Assembly: GCA_913776675.1 (NCBI GenBank)
Contig: CAJYRE010000124.1
Location: 1 to 6,055, forward strand
DNA length: 6,055 bases
From: Rhizobiaceae bacterium
GTDB taxonomy: Bacteria > Pseudomonadota > Alphaproteobacteria > Rhizobiales > Rhizobiaceae
Direction of reading: 5' to 3'
The notes beneath the pieces were generated by a model that saw nothing but the letters and a program-made list of their open reading frames with translations, made no database searches and was not told where the DNA came from. Every line of letters starts with the position of its first letter. Positions within the stretch are counted from its first letter, which is position 1. Shown one piece after another: positions 5,592 to 6,055 of this stretch. Both the position numbers and the translations under genes were made by a program.

Positions 5592-5876
5592 ATGAAAGTC
5601 TACCTTTTCTCTCTTGCTGCCGGTCTGCTGGTTGGCATTATCTATAGCCTCATCAATGTCCGCTCCCCTGCGCCGCCGGTTGTTGCGCTGGTGGGACTTC
5701 TCGGCATTCTGGTGGGTGAGCAAATCGTTCCATTCGCCAAAACCCTTTGGAATCGTGAGCCTGCGGCCGTGTCATGGCTGCATCAGATCAAGCCTCATAT
5801 GTTCGGGCATTTGCCAAAGGGCACAGAGCCAACACCGACCGCATCGCGCACCCCAACAAACGACAGACTCAGCTAA
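5592..5876 (+). CDS. XapX-domain (DUF1427) small membrane protein
   Basis: The product has 94 residues. Two hydrophobic helices lie at about 4-21 (YLFSLAAGLLVGIIYSLI) and 30-47. Between and around them is the hallmark XapX sequence NVRSPAPPVVALVGLLGIL (22-40), followed by VGEQIVPFAK (41-50). The tail includes WLHQIKPHMFGHLPKG (62-77) and a polar end rich in Thr and Pro. The protein should sit in the inner membrane. Its biochemical role is unknown; it is often seen near hydrolases or amidohydrolases, and I infer a supporting or transport-related role. It is 103 bases after the hydrolase, with a hairpin between, and 26 bases before the amidohydrolase, so co-transcription is likely. Confidence 0.88.
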   Translation: MKVYLFSLAAGLLVGIIYSLINVRSPAPPVVALVGLLGILVGEQIVPFAKTLWNREPAAVSWLHQIKPHMFGHLPKGTEPTPTASRTPTNDRLS

Positions 5877-5902
5877 AATCTTAAGAGCATTGGAGATTTT
5901 CC

Positions 5903-6055
5903 ATGACTGCAGACCTTATCCTGCATCACAGCCTTGTGACGACGCTGGATCGCACCAACCCCACGGCCACCGCGATTGCCATCAAGGACGGAAGATTTCT
6001 CGCCGTCGGGCAGGATCACGAGATCATGGCTCTGGCTGGCCCCGATACCAAAGTG
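5903..6055 (+). CDS. Amidohydrolase (YtcJ/amidohydrolase_3-like), N-terminal 51 residues, cut by window edge
   Basis: ATG at 5903 has GGAG at 5892-5895, seven bases upstream, and opens a frame that runs to the last base. The visible residues, starting MTADLILHHSLVTTLDR and continuing through AIAIKDGRFLAVGQDHEIM, match the N-terminal beta-sandwich of metal-dependent amidohydrolases: a short hydrophobic strand, xVTTLD, then A-I-KDGRFLAVG. The metal-binding HxH motif, expected soon after, lies outside the window. Enzymes of this group hydrolyse amide, carbamate or related C-N bonds. It is probably the main catabolic enzyme of the operon begun by the YcaC-like hydrolase, but the substrate cannot be judged from this fragment. 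Confidence 0.8.
   Translation, partial: MTADLILHHSLVTTLDRTNPTATAIAIKDGRFLAVGQDHEIMALAGPDTKV

Overview
The window looks like chromosomal or large-replicon DNA from an alphaproteobacterium, most likely of the Rhizobiales. This rests on the protein styles, the GC-rich and evenly used codons, good GGAG-type ribosome binding sites and an accessory-metabolism gene mix. I cannot name the genus from the sequence alone. No tRNA, rRNA, CRISPR array, insertion sequence or phage gene is visible.

The window splits into two divergent blocks around a regulatory gap at 3373-3768. The left block (1-3372) is on the minus strand. In order of transcription it holds a ten-helix EamA/DMT-type transporter (3372-2419), a ROK-family sugar kinase-like protein that lacks the family's zinc-binding cysteines (2356-1352), and the first 405 residues of a cytoplasmic six-hairpin (alpha/alpha-barrel) glycosidase-like protein that runs off the left edge (1215-1). 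This suggests uptake or efflux of a small molecule, cytoplasmic hydrolysis of a glycoside and phosphorylation of the released sugar. The ROK gene has a near-consensus sigma-70 promoter whose -35 box contains the transporter's stop codon. A 7-3-7 operator lies directly after its -10 box. A better copy of the same operator, again beside a -10-like box, sits in the divergent gap, so the block is probably under one repressor that is not encoded here.

The right block (3769-6055) is on the plus strand. It contains an AraC-family regulator, a YcaC-like cysteine hydrolase of the isochorismatase superfamily, a two-helix XapX/DUF1427 membrane protein, and the start of an amidohydrolase (YtcJ/amidohydrolase_3 type) cut by the right edge. 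The last three look like a small catabolic operon with its own AraC regulator. Its substrate cannot be read from the sequence, but an amide or related compound is plausible.

The 396-bp gap between the blocks is rich in inverted repeats: the operator copy, an 11-bp GntR-type palindrome with a flanking half-site, and a nested pair of palindromes nearer the AraC gene. These regulatory elements and the unusual ROK protein are the most interesting parts of the window. I see no clear sign of a completely new system.
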